Shown here: one piece after another, positions 17,293 to 25,767 of the stretch | Layout of the letters: the number at the start of each line of letters is the position of its first letter | Numbering within the stretch: the stretch's first letter is position 1 | NCBI GenBank assembly: GCA_913056365.1 | Contig: CAJXLT010000002.1 | Coordinates: 248,001-312,000, forward strand | Direction of reading: 5' to 3' | DNA length: 64,000 nucleotides | From: an uncultured Paenibacillaceae bacterium | GTDB lineage: Bacteria > Bacillota > Bacilli > Paenibacillales > K13 | Notes under the pieces: generated by a model | Database searches by the model: none | Told to the model about the DNA's origin: nothing | Seen by the model: only the letters and a program-made list of their open reading frames with translations | Position numbers and translations under genes: made by a program

Positions 17293-17916
17293 GTGACGAA
17301 GCTTTCCAGCCGCCAGCAGGCAATATTGGAATACATAAAAAGCGAAGTCCGCGAGAAGGGATATCCACCTTCCGTAAGAGAAATTGGGGAAGCGGTAGGT
17401 CTCGCATCTAGTTCGACCGTTCACGGTCATCTGGATCGACTGGAGAAGAAGGGATTAATTCGACGCGATCCGACTAAGCCGCGCGCCATTGAGATTATCG
17501 GCATGAACGACAACACAGCAGCAGACTTCTCGATGTCGATCGTCCGCGTTCCACTTGTCGGCAAGGTAACCGCAGGTATGCCGATTACGGCGACAGAGAA
17601 CATCGAGGAGTATTTCCCATTATCCAGCCACATGGTAGGCGATCATACGGTGTTCATGCTCACCATTATCGGGGACAGTATGATTGACGCGGGTATCCAC
17701 GACGGCGACTATGTAGTCGTACGCCAACAGCCCCACGCGAACAATGGTGACATTGTAGTAGCCATGACCGAGGATGATGAAGCAACAGTCAAGCGCTTCT
17801 ATCGCGAGAGCGATCACATCCGCCTTCAACCTGAGAATACGTCCATGGCACCGATCCTGCTGCCTAACGTTACGATTCTGGGCAAGGTTATCGGATTGTA
17901 TCGGGATATTCATTGA
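17293..17916 (+). CDS. lexA: LexA repressor of the SOS regulon
   Basis: This 207-residue protein is a dimeric repressor that cleaves itself when stimulated by RecA. Residues ~1-65 form the winged helix ([20 protein letters not shown]). The cleavage site Ala94-Gly95 is in KVTAGMP, the catalytic Ser129 in GDSM, and Lys167 in ATVKRFY, so the peptidase is intact. The start is GTG at 17293 after a GGGGGGAG site. It is divergent from yneA with four LexA boxes between. The same box type occurs upstream of the tail operon at 32520, tying that island to DNA damage. Confidence 0.97.
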   Translation: MTKLSSRQQAILEYIKSEVREKGYPPSVREIGEAVGLASSSTVHGHLDRLEKKGLIRRDPTKPRAIEIIGMNDNTAADFSMSIVRVPLVGKVTAGMPITATENIEEYFPLSSHMVGDHTVFMLTIIGDSMIDAGIHDGDYVVVRQQPHANNGDIVVAMTEDDEATVKRFYRESDHIRLQPENTSMAPILLPNVTILGKVIGLYRDIH

Positions 17917-17942
17917 GGAATACTCCATCGTTATTGTAACGT

Positions 17943-17978
17943 ACAAAGAGCCGAGAGGATATCCTCTCGGCTCTTTGT
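17943..17978. terminator. 36-base perfect palindrome after lexA
   Basis: Positions 17943-17960 are an exact reverse complement of 17961-17978, with no loop bases, so the RNA would form a long stem closed by the central GATATC. It is the likely lexA terminator and can work in both directions. The rest of 17979-18182 shows no gene. Confidence 0.75.
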
Positions 17979-18182
17979 GTACGTAGAAGTAGAAGGAAGT
18001 AATCGTCGAGTGAGTAGCCTCCGAAGGAAGCAATCTCAATGTTAACTGTTCCTCATATACACAGAAATCTACGAACAATTTGTAACCGATTGGTCCATGT
18101 AATTTCGTTCACAATGGATCTATGATCAATGACTCGATTCAATTATTGTAGAATTATCTTTGTATAGATTGGAGAAGATGGC

Positions 18183-18599
18183 ATGCCTATCATACAAGCT
18201 AAATCAGATGAAGAGATCCTTGCAAGTTATACCGTAATGAAACAACTGCGTCCTCATCTTCAGAAAGAAAGCTATGTAAACGAGATCAAGCAACTTCAAT
18301 TACAATACGGCTATAATCTAATCACTATGATTCAGGATGGCGCAGTCAAAGCAGCCGCTGGTTATCGCATCAGTAGCTCCTTGGCATGGGGGAAGTATCT
18401 GTATGTGGATGATCTCATTACCGATGAAGATAGTCGTACGAATGGATATGCAGCTCAATTATTTGACTGGTTGGAAGAAGAACTTCATCGAAACAATTGT
18501 GTTTCCATCCATCTAGATTCTGGTGTCCACAGACATGATGCGCACCGCTTTTACTTGAATAGGAAGATGAGGATTACTTCACATCACTTTCAAAGTTGA
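18183..18599 (+). CDS. GNAT family N-acetyltransferase
   Basis: This 138-residue protein has the GNAT fold: N-terminal helices, a strand pair around AVKAAAGYRI, strand LYVDDLIT and the acetyl-CoA loop DSRTNGYAAQLFDWLEEEL near residues 82-100. The C-terminal HLDSGVHRHDAHRFYLNRKM is the usual last strand and helix. Substrate is unknown. It is convergent with the tail operon, between the lexA terminator and the tail terminator, and is not obviously part of the phage module. Confidence 0.85.
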   Translation: MPIIQAKSDEEILASYTVMKQLRPHLQKESYVNEIKQLQLQYGYNLITMIQDGAVKAAAGYRISSSLAWGKYLYVDDLITDEDSRTNGYAAQLFDWLEEELHRNNCVSIHLDSGVHRHDAHRFYLNRKMRITSHHFQS

Positions 18600-18610
18600 T
18601 CTACCTGGTA

Positions 18611-18647
18611 AAAAATCGAAAGAGACCTGCCACATGACGGGTCTCTT
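18611..18647 (-). terminator. Terminator of the tail operon
   Basis: AAGAGACC (18620-18627) pairs with GGTCTCTT (18640-18647). On the minus strand the stem is followed by TCGATTTTTT, so it ends the tail operon transcript about 25 bases after its last gene. It may also work against the convergent GNAT gene. Confidence 0.8.
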
Positions 18648-18670
18648 CCGTACTGTCAAGTGTCAGAGAG

Positions 18671-18784
18671 CTATTCATTGAGGAACTGATTGACTTGCAA
18701 CCTAATAGTATCAGGTACTTGCTCGATGAATCGACGTCCTGCTCTCACTAGATCGACATAAATTTTCACAATAGGATCATTCAT
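18671..18784 (-). CDS. CD1375-like small phage protein
   Basis: This 37-residue product reads MNDPIVKIYVDLVRAGRRFI and continues EQVPDTIRLQVNQFLNE. The pattern (short acidic start, VKIYVDLV, basic turn, then VP..I...V..FL) is that of small CD1375-like proteins found at the 3' end of tail-fibre operons in Firmicute phages. Its ATG overlaps the stop of the preceding gene by eight bases, which shows translational coupling. Function is unknown. Confidence 0.7.
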   Translation of the reverse strand: MNDPIVKIYVDLVRAGRRFIEQVPDTIRLQVNQFLNE

Positions 18785-19103
18785 TAGTTTCGCCTCCAAC
18801 TAGCATTTCATATAGCACAGCTATGGCTTCTTTATTGTCGAGATCAGCAGCTTGCAATGCGATATTCTCCGCTTCAAGGCGTGCTATCTTCTGTTCTGAG
18901 GTTTCTGATTGTGGCTGGTTACGGATTTCTTCGATTTCTTCGGAGGACAGTACTTCGACTACCTCTCCTCTTAGGAGTTTCGGTACGTACAATCCCTCGA
19001 TTATCTCTCCCCGATACAACGTATGTTCCTCTGGTAGCTGCATCCCTTCCAAGAAGTCGCCTACAAAGTTCCCCTGTTCGTCAAACTGTACGCCTAGTTT
19101 CAA
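18777..19103 (-). CDS. Tail-fibre-linked protein with C-terminal coiled coil (XkdW-like position)
   Basis: This 108-residue acidic protein begins MKLGVQFDEQGNFVGDFLEG and ends in a coiled-coil-like stretch (EQKIARLEAENIALQAADL). It lies 13 bases after the fibre gene and overlaps the CD1375-like gene. In PBSX-like operons this place is held by small fibre accessory or assembly proteins such as XkdW. Assignment is by position and general look only. Confidence 0.6.
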   Translation of the reverse strand: MKLGVQFDEQGNFVGDFLEGMQLPEEHTLYRGEIIEGLYVPKLLRGEVVEVLSSEEIEEIRNQPQSETSEQKIARLEAENIALQAADLDNKEAIAVLYEMLVGGETNE

Positions 19104-19116
19104 TGTTCAACCCTCC

Positions 19117-21897
19117 TTATCGTTCCGCTCGGAACATAGCGAAAAACCTCACAACATGTCCTGCTGTTATAGGGCTTAGGACAGCAAAATCCACATACGC
19201 TCCGTTATCCCTGATTTGAAACACCTTTTCAGCTACTTCCGAAGCGTCAGCCCCTACACACGGCGTATATAGCAATGGTCTGTAACCCCTTGGCAGTCTA
19301 AAAATAGTTGCGTTAGTCGCGCCAACTCCGGATACCGTATCACCAACGATCATTACATTACCTAATTCGTCTTTGTAATACTTTACCGAGCCTGTCCAAC
19401 CATTTAACAATGTCGCTTTAATCCAATCTGGCTGCTGCTTCCGTGCATAATCCCGTTCGATCACAGTCACGTCACGCTTGATATCAGCAATGTCTCGAAC
19501 GTTTTTGCCGACTGCTGTCGCAAGGTTTGCTTGACCTTCCAGATCAGCTTCGGCTGCGTTGGTCGTGAGTAGGTACTTGTCCAAGATGATGTAATCGACG
19601 GAATAGGTAGCGGTTGGGTCATAGTCGGATGCAGATATATACGCACGTTGATTCCCATAAGATGTGCCTGCGCTTGTAATAATCCATTTACCGTCTGCTT
19701 CCCCGTTTCTATACACAACTAGGATTTTATCTGCCCTGTACGCTAAATGGGTGGTCTCATATCCTGATATACCACTATTGATATGATACGTAGTTCCATC
19801 GCCGCTAGATTGCGGTGTAACAGGCTCTCCCAATATAACCCCTTCTGAAAGTTCGACTTGGTTCAGTCCAGCGTATAACTCTAAACCTCCAACGTCCGAA
19901 ATTTCGACTTCGACTGGCTGTGCGAGTTGGTATTGGAGTTGGTATGGTATATATCCCTGATCGTTCATTTCCGTGGGTACCGTTGGTACAGAAGATCCAT
20001 CAACATATCCACCACCAACTTTTTTCTTTATCCAGCGTTTATCACCAGTACCATTGTAAGACTCATATGATGTACCGTATTCCCACATATACCAACCGTT
20101 AAAATAAGCCTTTACCTCATCCGCTGTTGGAGTATAAGACTCGCCCCAACCGCTGTCGGTGTTTGCAATGGATATAAGTATATTAGCCACACCAATAGAA
20201 ACCATATCAGCTTCCTGTACGCTGGACGTGCTGATTACTGATCTGATGATTAGCCCGTTATACTTGCTAACTACCAATTTGCCCGAGCTTGTAACTATTC
20301 CGTTTATATTTGAGATGGTGATAGTCTTAAAGCTAGGATCGAAATCATCAAAAAAATTTAAGTCAAGTGAACCGTCCAAAACCCTATACCCAAACTTCTG
20401 CAACCGAAAAAGCTTCCCATCCCTCTCATACACCTCATCGCAAATCGTTCCGTCAACGTTAGAGCGCCCGACTTCGAGGATGACTAGTCCGGACTGGTCT
20501 TGTGGTTCGAAAGGGATATCCTCTAAACTTAAAATATAATGTTTGAAGTTGTACGTACCTGCACCCACTGTGCCGCTAGTAAGCCCAACTTTCAAAGTTA
20601 CAGAGTTACTTGGGGTCACAACTGAATATTGTGTTGTAGCCGTGGTTGTTTGCAAAAACGTCTCTGTACCGTCACTGTCAATCGAAACTATATACGTTCG
20701 TGCACCGTGTTCAGCAATCCTAAAATAGTATTGCTGATCTGGTATAGCAGGGACTAAGAAAGACATACCCTGTCCAAGTGCGGTTGCAGTTAGAGTTATA
20801 TCGTAATTTCCGTTTTGAGTAACGCTTCCTGACAATTCGATATTATCAGGGTGTGGTTTAAGCAAATTCTTCCCCTTATTCTCAATCATCACCGTACCCA
20901 ACGGCTTCATGTTGGCGACAAATGGACGTGCTTTGGAACCTTCTGTAAGCATGATGGTTTCCCAATAGAAAGAGCCATTGTTTCCTTGACTGGATATAAA
21001 AACTCTTATATTAGAGTTGCTACCAGTGTTAAAGGTCAACACCTGATCTGTTCTATAGCTTACTATTACAGTCGGACTCGCATCGTTTGTATATATCGCA
21101 ACATACCCATTATGATTTAGTGACAAGGTGTAGGATTCATTTTCTTTTACGGCGACTACAATGTTTCTGACATTAGGCGAGCCATCTTGCACCTCAACTT
21201 CCGTCCGCACAGGAGATACATCGTTAAAAGTTCCCGTTGACGTTAGCCACAACCCCGAATCAAACAAAGGCACATGGTTAATATCCGTCCGCCCCTTCAT
21301 GCTTATCAGCCTCAAGCCCGACTCCTGTACGGCATCGACGATTTTCTGGCCGCGCTGTAGATTATACGGGATGGGGGCAGCATCGTTGGTCAGATCAGCT
21401 TCAACCTGAGATACTCTTGCATCCAGTTCTTGCACCTGCTGCACTGTGGCAGCTGATGCACTATCGATTGTGGCTGTCACGTTGGCTGCATTGCCAACTA
21501 TGGTGATCAGATTCAGAATTTCCTCAATGATTCCACCGCCCTCTTCAGGAATGTAATCCGCTCGTTCCCCTGCATTCGTGACAGCGTACAAAATCTCCCC
21601 CGCGTCCGGATCATTCGCAAATATGCCAATCTCTCGGATGTAAAACCCCTCAGTCACACCCTCATTCGTCACTCTCGCCTGCAGTCTGACCTTGCCATCC
21701 TCGATATTCACCAGTTCAACAATATTCAGAGCTTCGGTTTCATGTACCAGTTCAGTCAAGTCTTGCAAATCCGTTCCCTCCGGCACATAGCCGTCCCCAA
21801 TACCCACTCGGGTGAATGTCAGCGGCACACCCGCCAGTGCTTTAGCTTGTAAGGTTATGCCGGCATGAGTCATCTTCATTCCGTTAAATTCGGCCAT
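19117..21897 (-). CDS. Tail fibre / receptor-binding protein with tail-collar N-terminus
   Basis: This 926-residue protein would give the particle its target specificity. Residues ~1-165 are the conserved phage tail-collar fibre domain that attaches to the baseplate (MAEFNGMKMTHAGITLQAKA, then ADYIPEEGG), followed by a short coiled coil (VQQVQELDARVSQVEADL). The remaining ~730 residues look like beta-sandwich repeats, with two KPLGTVMIEN/ISDVGGLELY-type connecting segments and a C-terminal tip (WIKATLLNGWTGSVKYYKDE). The central part (about 20.1-21.2 kb) is visibly richer in A and T than the conserved ends, consistent with modular exchange. The ligand is unknown. Confidence 0.85.
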   Translation of the reverse strand: MAEFNGMKMTHAGITLQAKALAGVPLTFTRVGIGDGYVPEGTDLQDLTELVHETEALNIVELVNIEDGKVRLQARVTNEGVTEGFYIREIGIFANDPDAGEILYAVTNAGERADYIPEEGGGIIEEILNLITIVGNAANVTATIDSASAATVQQVQELDARVSQVEADLTNDAAPIPYNLQRGQKIVDAVQESGLRLISMKGRTDINHVPLFDSGLWLTSTGTFNDVSPVRTEVEVQDGSPNVRNIVVAVKENESYTLSLNHNGYVAIYTNDASPTVIVSYRTDQVLTFNTGSNSNIRVFISSQGNNGSFYWETIMLTEGSKARPFVANMKPLGTVMIENKGKNLLKPHPDNIELSGSVTQNGNYDITLTATALGQGMSFLVPAIPDQQYYFRIAEHGARTYIVSIDSDGTETFLQTTTATTQYSVVTPSNSVTLKVGLTSGTVGAGTYNFKHYILSLEDIPFEPQDQSGLVILEVGRSNVDGTICDEVYERDGKLFRLQKFGYRVLDGSLDLNFFDDFDPSFKTITISNINGIVTSSGKLVVSKYNGLIIRSVISTSSVQEADMVSIGVANILISIANTDSGWGESYTPTADEVKAYFNGWYMWEYGTSYESYNGTGDKRWIKKKVGGGYVDGSSVPTVPTEMNDQGYIPYQLQYQLAQPVEVEISDVGGLELYAGLNQVELSEGVILGEPVTPQSSGDGTTYHINSGISGYETTHLAYRADKILVVYRNGEADGKWIITSAGTSYGNQRAYISASDYDPTATYSVDYIILDKYLLTTNAAEADLEGQANLATAVGKNVRDIADIKRDVTVIERDYARKQQPDWIKATLLNGWTGSVKYYKDELGNVMIVGDTVSGVGATNATIFRLPRGYRPLLYTPCVGADASEVAEKVFQIRDNGAYVDFAVLSPITAGHVVRFFAMFRAER

Positions 21898-22467
21898 TTA
21901 TGCTCCTCCTTCCGGTAAAATAGTCCTTACTTTGACTTGCTGCACAACGCCTCCGATGCGCAAGGACAGCTCCTTGGTCCGTTCGATAATCATGCCGTCT
22001 AACCAGCTTCGGACATTCTTCACGCTGTGAATCGATCGGATCAGCTCGTTCAATGCATCGGCATCCGTTACTTCCGATTCAGTCGAGACCCGGAAGTAAC
22101 CCGGTGTTCCGCCGTACTCCCACCATTCGGTTACTTCAGCATCCGAGAAGGCTATGCTCACCACTTCTTCTACCGCCGATGGTGTTCCCTTCCGCTTGTG
22201 CCATGCGAGCGAATGGTGGACTAGCTCTCGCTTCCGTTCGACTGGAAGTGATGGGTCATAGAAGTCCACATGAAACTGATAAGCAAGCTGATCTACCCAA
22301 GTTTCCGGCAACGTATCGATATGATGCACAATTGCCAAGCGCGGGATCAGTGCGGTAGTAGCATGCAGCTGTTGGTCGATCGCTTCGGCTGCCGCTCGAA
22401 TGGTTGAATCGTTCTTCATCGGAGAAGGGACGAGATCGATCAGCTTGATTTCGGATACATCAATCAT
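21898..22467 (-). CDS. Baseplate/tail protein I (P2 gpI family)
   Basis: This 189-residue protein resembles P2 gpI: LIDLVPSPMKNDSTIRAAAEAIDQQL, LPETWVDQLAYQFHVDFYDP and GTPSAVEEVVSIAF. gpI sits at the wedge tips of the baseplate and contacts the fibre. It overlaps gene J by eight bases and directly abuts the fibre gene, the same J-I-H order as P2. Confidence 0.9.
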   Translation of the reverse strand: MIDVSEIKLIDLVPSPMKNDSTIRAAAEAIDQQLHATTALIPRLAIVHHIDTLPETWVDQLAYQFHVDFYDPSLPVERKRELVHHSLAWHKRKGTPSAVEEVVSIAFSDAEVTEWWEYGGTPGYFRVSTESEVTDADALNELIRSIHSVKNVRSWLDGMIIERTKELSLRIGGVVQQVKVRTILPEGGA

Positions 22468-23578
22468 CTTCCAACCCTCCGTAAGTCACATGGATGGCAT
22501 CCGCTACAGCAACATCCGTATTCGCAACTGTTATATGCGTAGGGCTAACCATATCAACCCGTCTCGCACCAGCGTTCATGACGCGACGTATTAACTCTGA
22601 TGGAAGTATGTCTCGCCCTATTCGGGATTTTTGCCATAATACATATTCCGTAACAGCCGCTTGTACCGCTTCTTGAATAGCTGTTGCAGACGTGACATCA
22701 TCGCTTGCGATACAATAAGTAAGGTCAATGTTATAGGAAACGACGTTCGGCGCTAGCACTGTTACTCTATCCGTGAGCGGTCTAATACTGCGATCATTGC
22801 ATGCTGCGTCAACCGTATTCAGCACTTCAACCCCTGGCAGCTCACCGCCTGTTAGAAGCACCCTGATCTCTACCTCCATCGGTGAGGGGGAATAGACGAG
22901 TACGTCCAAGATATCCTTGGATGCGGATCGCGCCCAATATTCATAGGCTTCACGAGGACCCGCCGAGCTGAAAGACTCAGGAGCAATGTGAATACGTTCC
23001 CGGTAAGCCTCATCACTCTCCACATCGGTTCCACCTGCACTCACAGACACATTCGCAACTTGAGAGACGAACGGAATCGGATCAACCAATATATTGATCT
23101 GCCCCGGCGCATACCCGTTTCCGACAACACCCGCCTCCATACATTCACATAGAAACTCACCTTCGATTTCTCCTGCTGGGATGTCACCGCCTTCAACCAC
23201 TGCGAAGTACAGTTCATTCCCAGGTGTCACTCTCGTACCAGGCGGAATCAATAGTGCCCCAGGCTGAGGAGCAGACAGTGTATAACGAACGGTCACAGTC
23301 GCTGGCTCCGCTTGCAGGCGCGGTGTTTCTGTTAAAGCTCCGATCTGATCCAGATAATCCCCTGTGGCATAGCGCAGCAAATTCATCTTAGCAGTTTCGT
23401 TGATCAGCACTCGCTGCTGAATAATCAGGTCCGCAATGGTCATCAAAAAAAGCCGTACCGGATCGCCCGGATACAGCTTCTTGTCTGCGACTGCCTCATA
23501 GACTGCAATAATACTATTCTTAATCTCTTCGGTATCCGTATCGACAAACTGAATGTCTGACAAATCGTATACACTCAT
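22460..23578 (-). CDS. Baseplate protein J (P2 gpJ / XkdT family)
   Basis: This 372-residue wedge protein has the hallmark LLRYATGDYLDQIGALTETPRLQAEPA region near residue 85 and AGGTDVESDEAYRERI near 187, followed by a C-terminal domain with SELIRRVMNAGARRVDMVSP. It forms the conserved baseplate wedge arm of contractile tails. Its start overlaps the stop of the gp25-like gene by four bases. Confidence 0.93.
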   Translation of the reverse strand: MSVYDLSDIQFVDTDTEEIKNSIIAVYEAVADKKLYPGDPVRLFLMTIADLIIQQRVLINETAKMNLLRYATGDYLDQIGALTETPRLQAEPATVTVRYTLSAPQPGALLIPPGTRVTPGNELYFAVVEGGDIPAGEIEGEFLCECMEAGVVGNGYAPGQINILVDPIPFVSQVANVSVSAGGTDVESDEAYRERIHIAPESFSSAGPREAYEYWARSASKDILDVLVYSPSPMEVEIRVLLTGGELPGVEVLNTVDAACNDRSIRPLTDRVTVLAPNVVSYNIDLTYCIASDDVTSATAIQEAVQAAVTEYVLWQKSRIGRDILPSELIRRVMNAGARRVDMVSPTHITVANTDVAVADAIHVTYGGLEDD

Positions 23579-23907
23579 TCCAACCTCACCCCTTGCTTCA
23601 GACGAAATGTGATACCAGGCAACATCCGCCCTGACTGTCCATCCTCCTCATAATCTACTCGCACTACTTCCACACGGGGTTCATATTGCTGAACCGCTGT
23701 CACGATCTGTTCAGTCAGGCGAGCTTGTTGGACGGTATTCATAGGACCATCCAGCAGCGAGGTATTCATGCCCAAGCCGCGGTTGAGCACTGCACTGCCT
23801 TGTGCCGTCGATACGATTGTCCGGATGTTCTGAGCCAGCTCTTGTATGCCTGTTGCTCCGAAATCAATCGACTTGCCAGCAGCTGTCGTTGTATAGTTCA
23901 TATTCAT
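23575..23907 (-). CDS. Baseplate wedge protein, GPW/gp25 family
   Basis: This ~110-residue protein has ELAQNIRTIVSTAQGSAVLN and the contractile-tail signature RGLGMNTSLLDGPMN. gp25/gpW-family proteins seed sheath assembly on the baseplate. AAGGA precedes the ATG at 23907; a GTG one codon upstream is possible. It is tightly packed between U and J. Confidence 0.88.
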   Translation of the reverse strand: MNMNYTTTAAGKSIDFGATGIQELAQNIRTIVSTAQGSAVLNRGLGMNTSLLDGPMNTVQQARLTEQIVTAVQQYEPRVEVVRVDYEEDGQSGRMLPGITFRLKQGVRLE

Positions 23908-23915
23908 CACCTTCC

Positions 23916-24305
23916 TTATACGTACTCTTTCAGCGAAAGGTTAGCGATGCCGACTAGCAGCCGCCCCGCACCGTCAAAATACGTCCAATCCTGCGTAATC
24001 GATTCGATATACCATTTGTGCACCCCCATTGGGATGCCGCCGACTATGAGCGTCTCCGCTCGTCCTTCGCGACACATGACAAGCAGCTTGGTCATTTCGG
24101 ACCGTGGCTTCATGCCATATCGGACGTCGAAACGCATGGTGAACGATATCGAATCCTGTCCAGGTCCAATATACTCCGGTTTGGGATGCCGCTGATGGAT
24201 ATCATGCACCGACCACCGCGGTGAAGTAGAACGAGAGAAATTCTCGAACGTGCGGATCTGATTAGCTGAAGCTATAAAAACCACATCCCCGAACGAACCG
24301 ATCAT
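23916..24305 (-). CDS. Tail protein U (P2 gpU family)
   Basis: This 129-residue protein starts MIGSFGDVVFIASANQIRTF and contains HPKPEYIGPGQDSISFTMRF, a clear P2 gpU pattern. In P2 the product is needed for tail completion. GGGGGTG lies five bases before the ATG at 24305, so this start is preferred over an in-frame TTG 18 bases earlier. Its place between V and W differs from P2, where U follows the tape measure. Confidence 0.87.
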   Translation of the reverse strand: MIGSFGDVVFIASANQIRTFENFSRSTSPRWSVHDIHQRHPKPEYIGPGQDSISFTMRFDVRYGMKPRSEMTKLLVMCREGRAETLIVGGIPMGVHKWYIESITQDWTYFDGAGRLLVGIANLSLKEYV

Positions 24306-24547
24306 CCTATCACCCCCAACCAATAACCGGTTTCCAACCCATTACCGAGAAATACACAAAGCACCGTCTGACCGACTTGCGGCATGCGAAGCTCCGTATA
24401 TTCATCTAGCAATATAGGCGGTGCTGCCAGCTGCAGCCAGCCACTTACCAGATGATCCCGATCTGGGAACGTTGCCCGAATGCGGCGGCGAGCCGCATCA
24501 ATCGCGGATACACGGCCTACCTTCACTATGTTCATCCCATCGCTCAT
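24302..24547 (-). CDS. Short gpV-like baseplate OB-fold protein, no spike region
   Basis: This 81-residue protein matches the OB-fold part of baseplate assembly protein V: VGRVSAIDAARRRIRATFPD, SGWLQLAAPP and GQTVLCVFLGNGLETGYWLG. P2 gpV continues into a beta-helical spike that pierces the target; here the gene stops after the OB fold. The reading frame is intact at both ends (ATGA overlap with D, tight junction with U), so it looks like a naturally short form and not a frameshift. No PAAR-type tip was found in the cluster. Confidence 0.75.
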   Translation of the reverse strand: MSDGMNIVKVGRVSAIDAARRRIRATFPDRDHLVSGWLQLAAPPILLDEYTELRMPQVGQTVLCVFLGNGLETGYWLGVIG

Positions 24548-25557
24548 CCGTTTGCCAACACCCTTCTTAATTCCAGTGATGTTCTATAACCGGAGCTGCC
24601 TACCTCGTGCCTTGCGGAGTCGATCATATACTTCTCATCGAACTTGCCGAACCCGACAAGTGAGACTGTCAGCCCCTGTACTAGCGCATAATCGCCGAGA
24701 ACGGTAACGCTCGCGCGTTGTGCTTTCTTGTTCTTCTGGTACAGTGCTTTTCTTGCTTTGCGGATTGCCTCGGCCTCAGAGGATACCCGCTCGTTCAGCT
24801 TTAAGGTAGGACCCGTTGCTTCCGGCAGTCGGAATGCACCCTGAATGGTTCTATTCGCGGAACTATCGAAATAGCTGATTTCACATGCCGCATAGGCCGC
24901 ATCAACCACCGAGCGATTGAAGGAGTAAGAGAGAATGTCGCTCTCCCCACGCGTCAACGTACGCACCGGAGGCTGTGCTTCATAGGTACGATCGTCCAGC
25001 AGCACGAGCGTGTTATTCGTGATTTTCAAGGATACAGCTTCCTTCTCACAGATAGATGTCAGGAAGGACAGATCGCTCTCATTGCTCTGCTCCAGCCGAT
25101 CATAGCGGACATCCTCGGTCTCGAACATGAATGCCATCCCTGCTGAATCGGCAATGCTTGAGGCGATTTGCTGCAAGGTCACCTCTTCCCACGAACGGGT
25201 ACGCAACTCATTCTTGATGACATCATTGCCGGGATAAGACAAGGCCTGAATGACTACTTTATCTGGCGGACCATCCAAACTAAGGCTATCTATGGTGAAT
25301 GTACCGCATGACAAGGAACGACTGATGCCCGGACCGTACCAGTTCTCTAGCCTGATCTCTGCTTCCACCTCATCCCCACTGTTCGGCATCCATGCATCGT
25401 GCCAGCGTCCTTCCCGATCGGCTAAAGTCACGCTCAGATCATCTGCCCGATTGGTGCCATTGTCGGTGTAGGACATAGACATAAGAAAAGGCGCAATATC
25501 CTCTGAGATATCCACGCCTTCATAAGTAAGATGTGCTATTGCTTTTCGTGTGCTCAT
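24544..25557 (-). CDS. Tail hub protein D (late control D family)
   Basis: This 337-residue hub protein belongs to the P2 gpD / gp27 type. Visible family features are the N-terminal VDISEDIAPFLMSMSYTDN, SYPGNDVIKNELRTRSWEEV in the middle and SDLSFLTSICEKEAVSLKI. It forms the centre of the baseplate under the tube. It follows the LysM protein by three bases and overlaps gene V by four. Confidence 0.9.
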   Translation of the reverse strand: MSTRKAIAHLTYEGVDISEDIAPFLMSMSYTDNGTNRADDLSVTLADREGRWHDAWMPNSGDEVEAEIRLENWYGPGISRSLSCGTFTIDSLSLDGPPDKVVIQALSYPGNDVIKNELRTRSWEEVTLQQIASSIADSAGMAFMFETEDVRYDRLEQSNESDLSFLTSICEKEAVSLKITNNTLVLLDDRTYEAQPPVRTLTRGESDILSYSFNRSVVDAAYAACEISYFDSSANRTIQGAFRLPEATGPTLKLNERVSSEAEAIRKARKALYQKNKKAQRASVTVLGDYALVQGLTVSLVGFGKFDEKYMIDSARHEVGSSGYRTSLELRRVLANG

Positions 25558-25560
25558 CTC

Positions 25561-25767
25561 TCAACGCCTCCGCTTCCACGGCGGTAACTGCACAGCTTCT
25601 CGGGAAGCAATCTCCGGAGCTCGCAGGACAACACCTGCAGCGAACACAACCGTGCGCATATGTGCCGGGTTAGCCGCCATCAGCTCCGACATATAAGCCT
25701 CAGTCTGGTAGAGCTTATAGGAAATACCGTCCCATGTGTCCCCTTGGATCGTCGTATACTTAAGCAT
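25561..25767 (-). CDS. Tail protein X, LysM-like (P2 gpX family)
   Basis: This 68-residue protein starts MLKYTTIQGDTWDGISYKLY, a LysM-like fold as in P2 gpX, which bridges tube and hub. The start overlaps the tape-measure stop by eight bases. Confidence 0.88.
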   Translation of the reverse strand: MLKYTTIQGDTWDGISYKLYQTEAYMSELMAANPAHMRTVVFAAGVVLRAPEIASREAVQLPPWKRRR

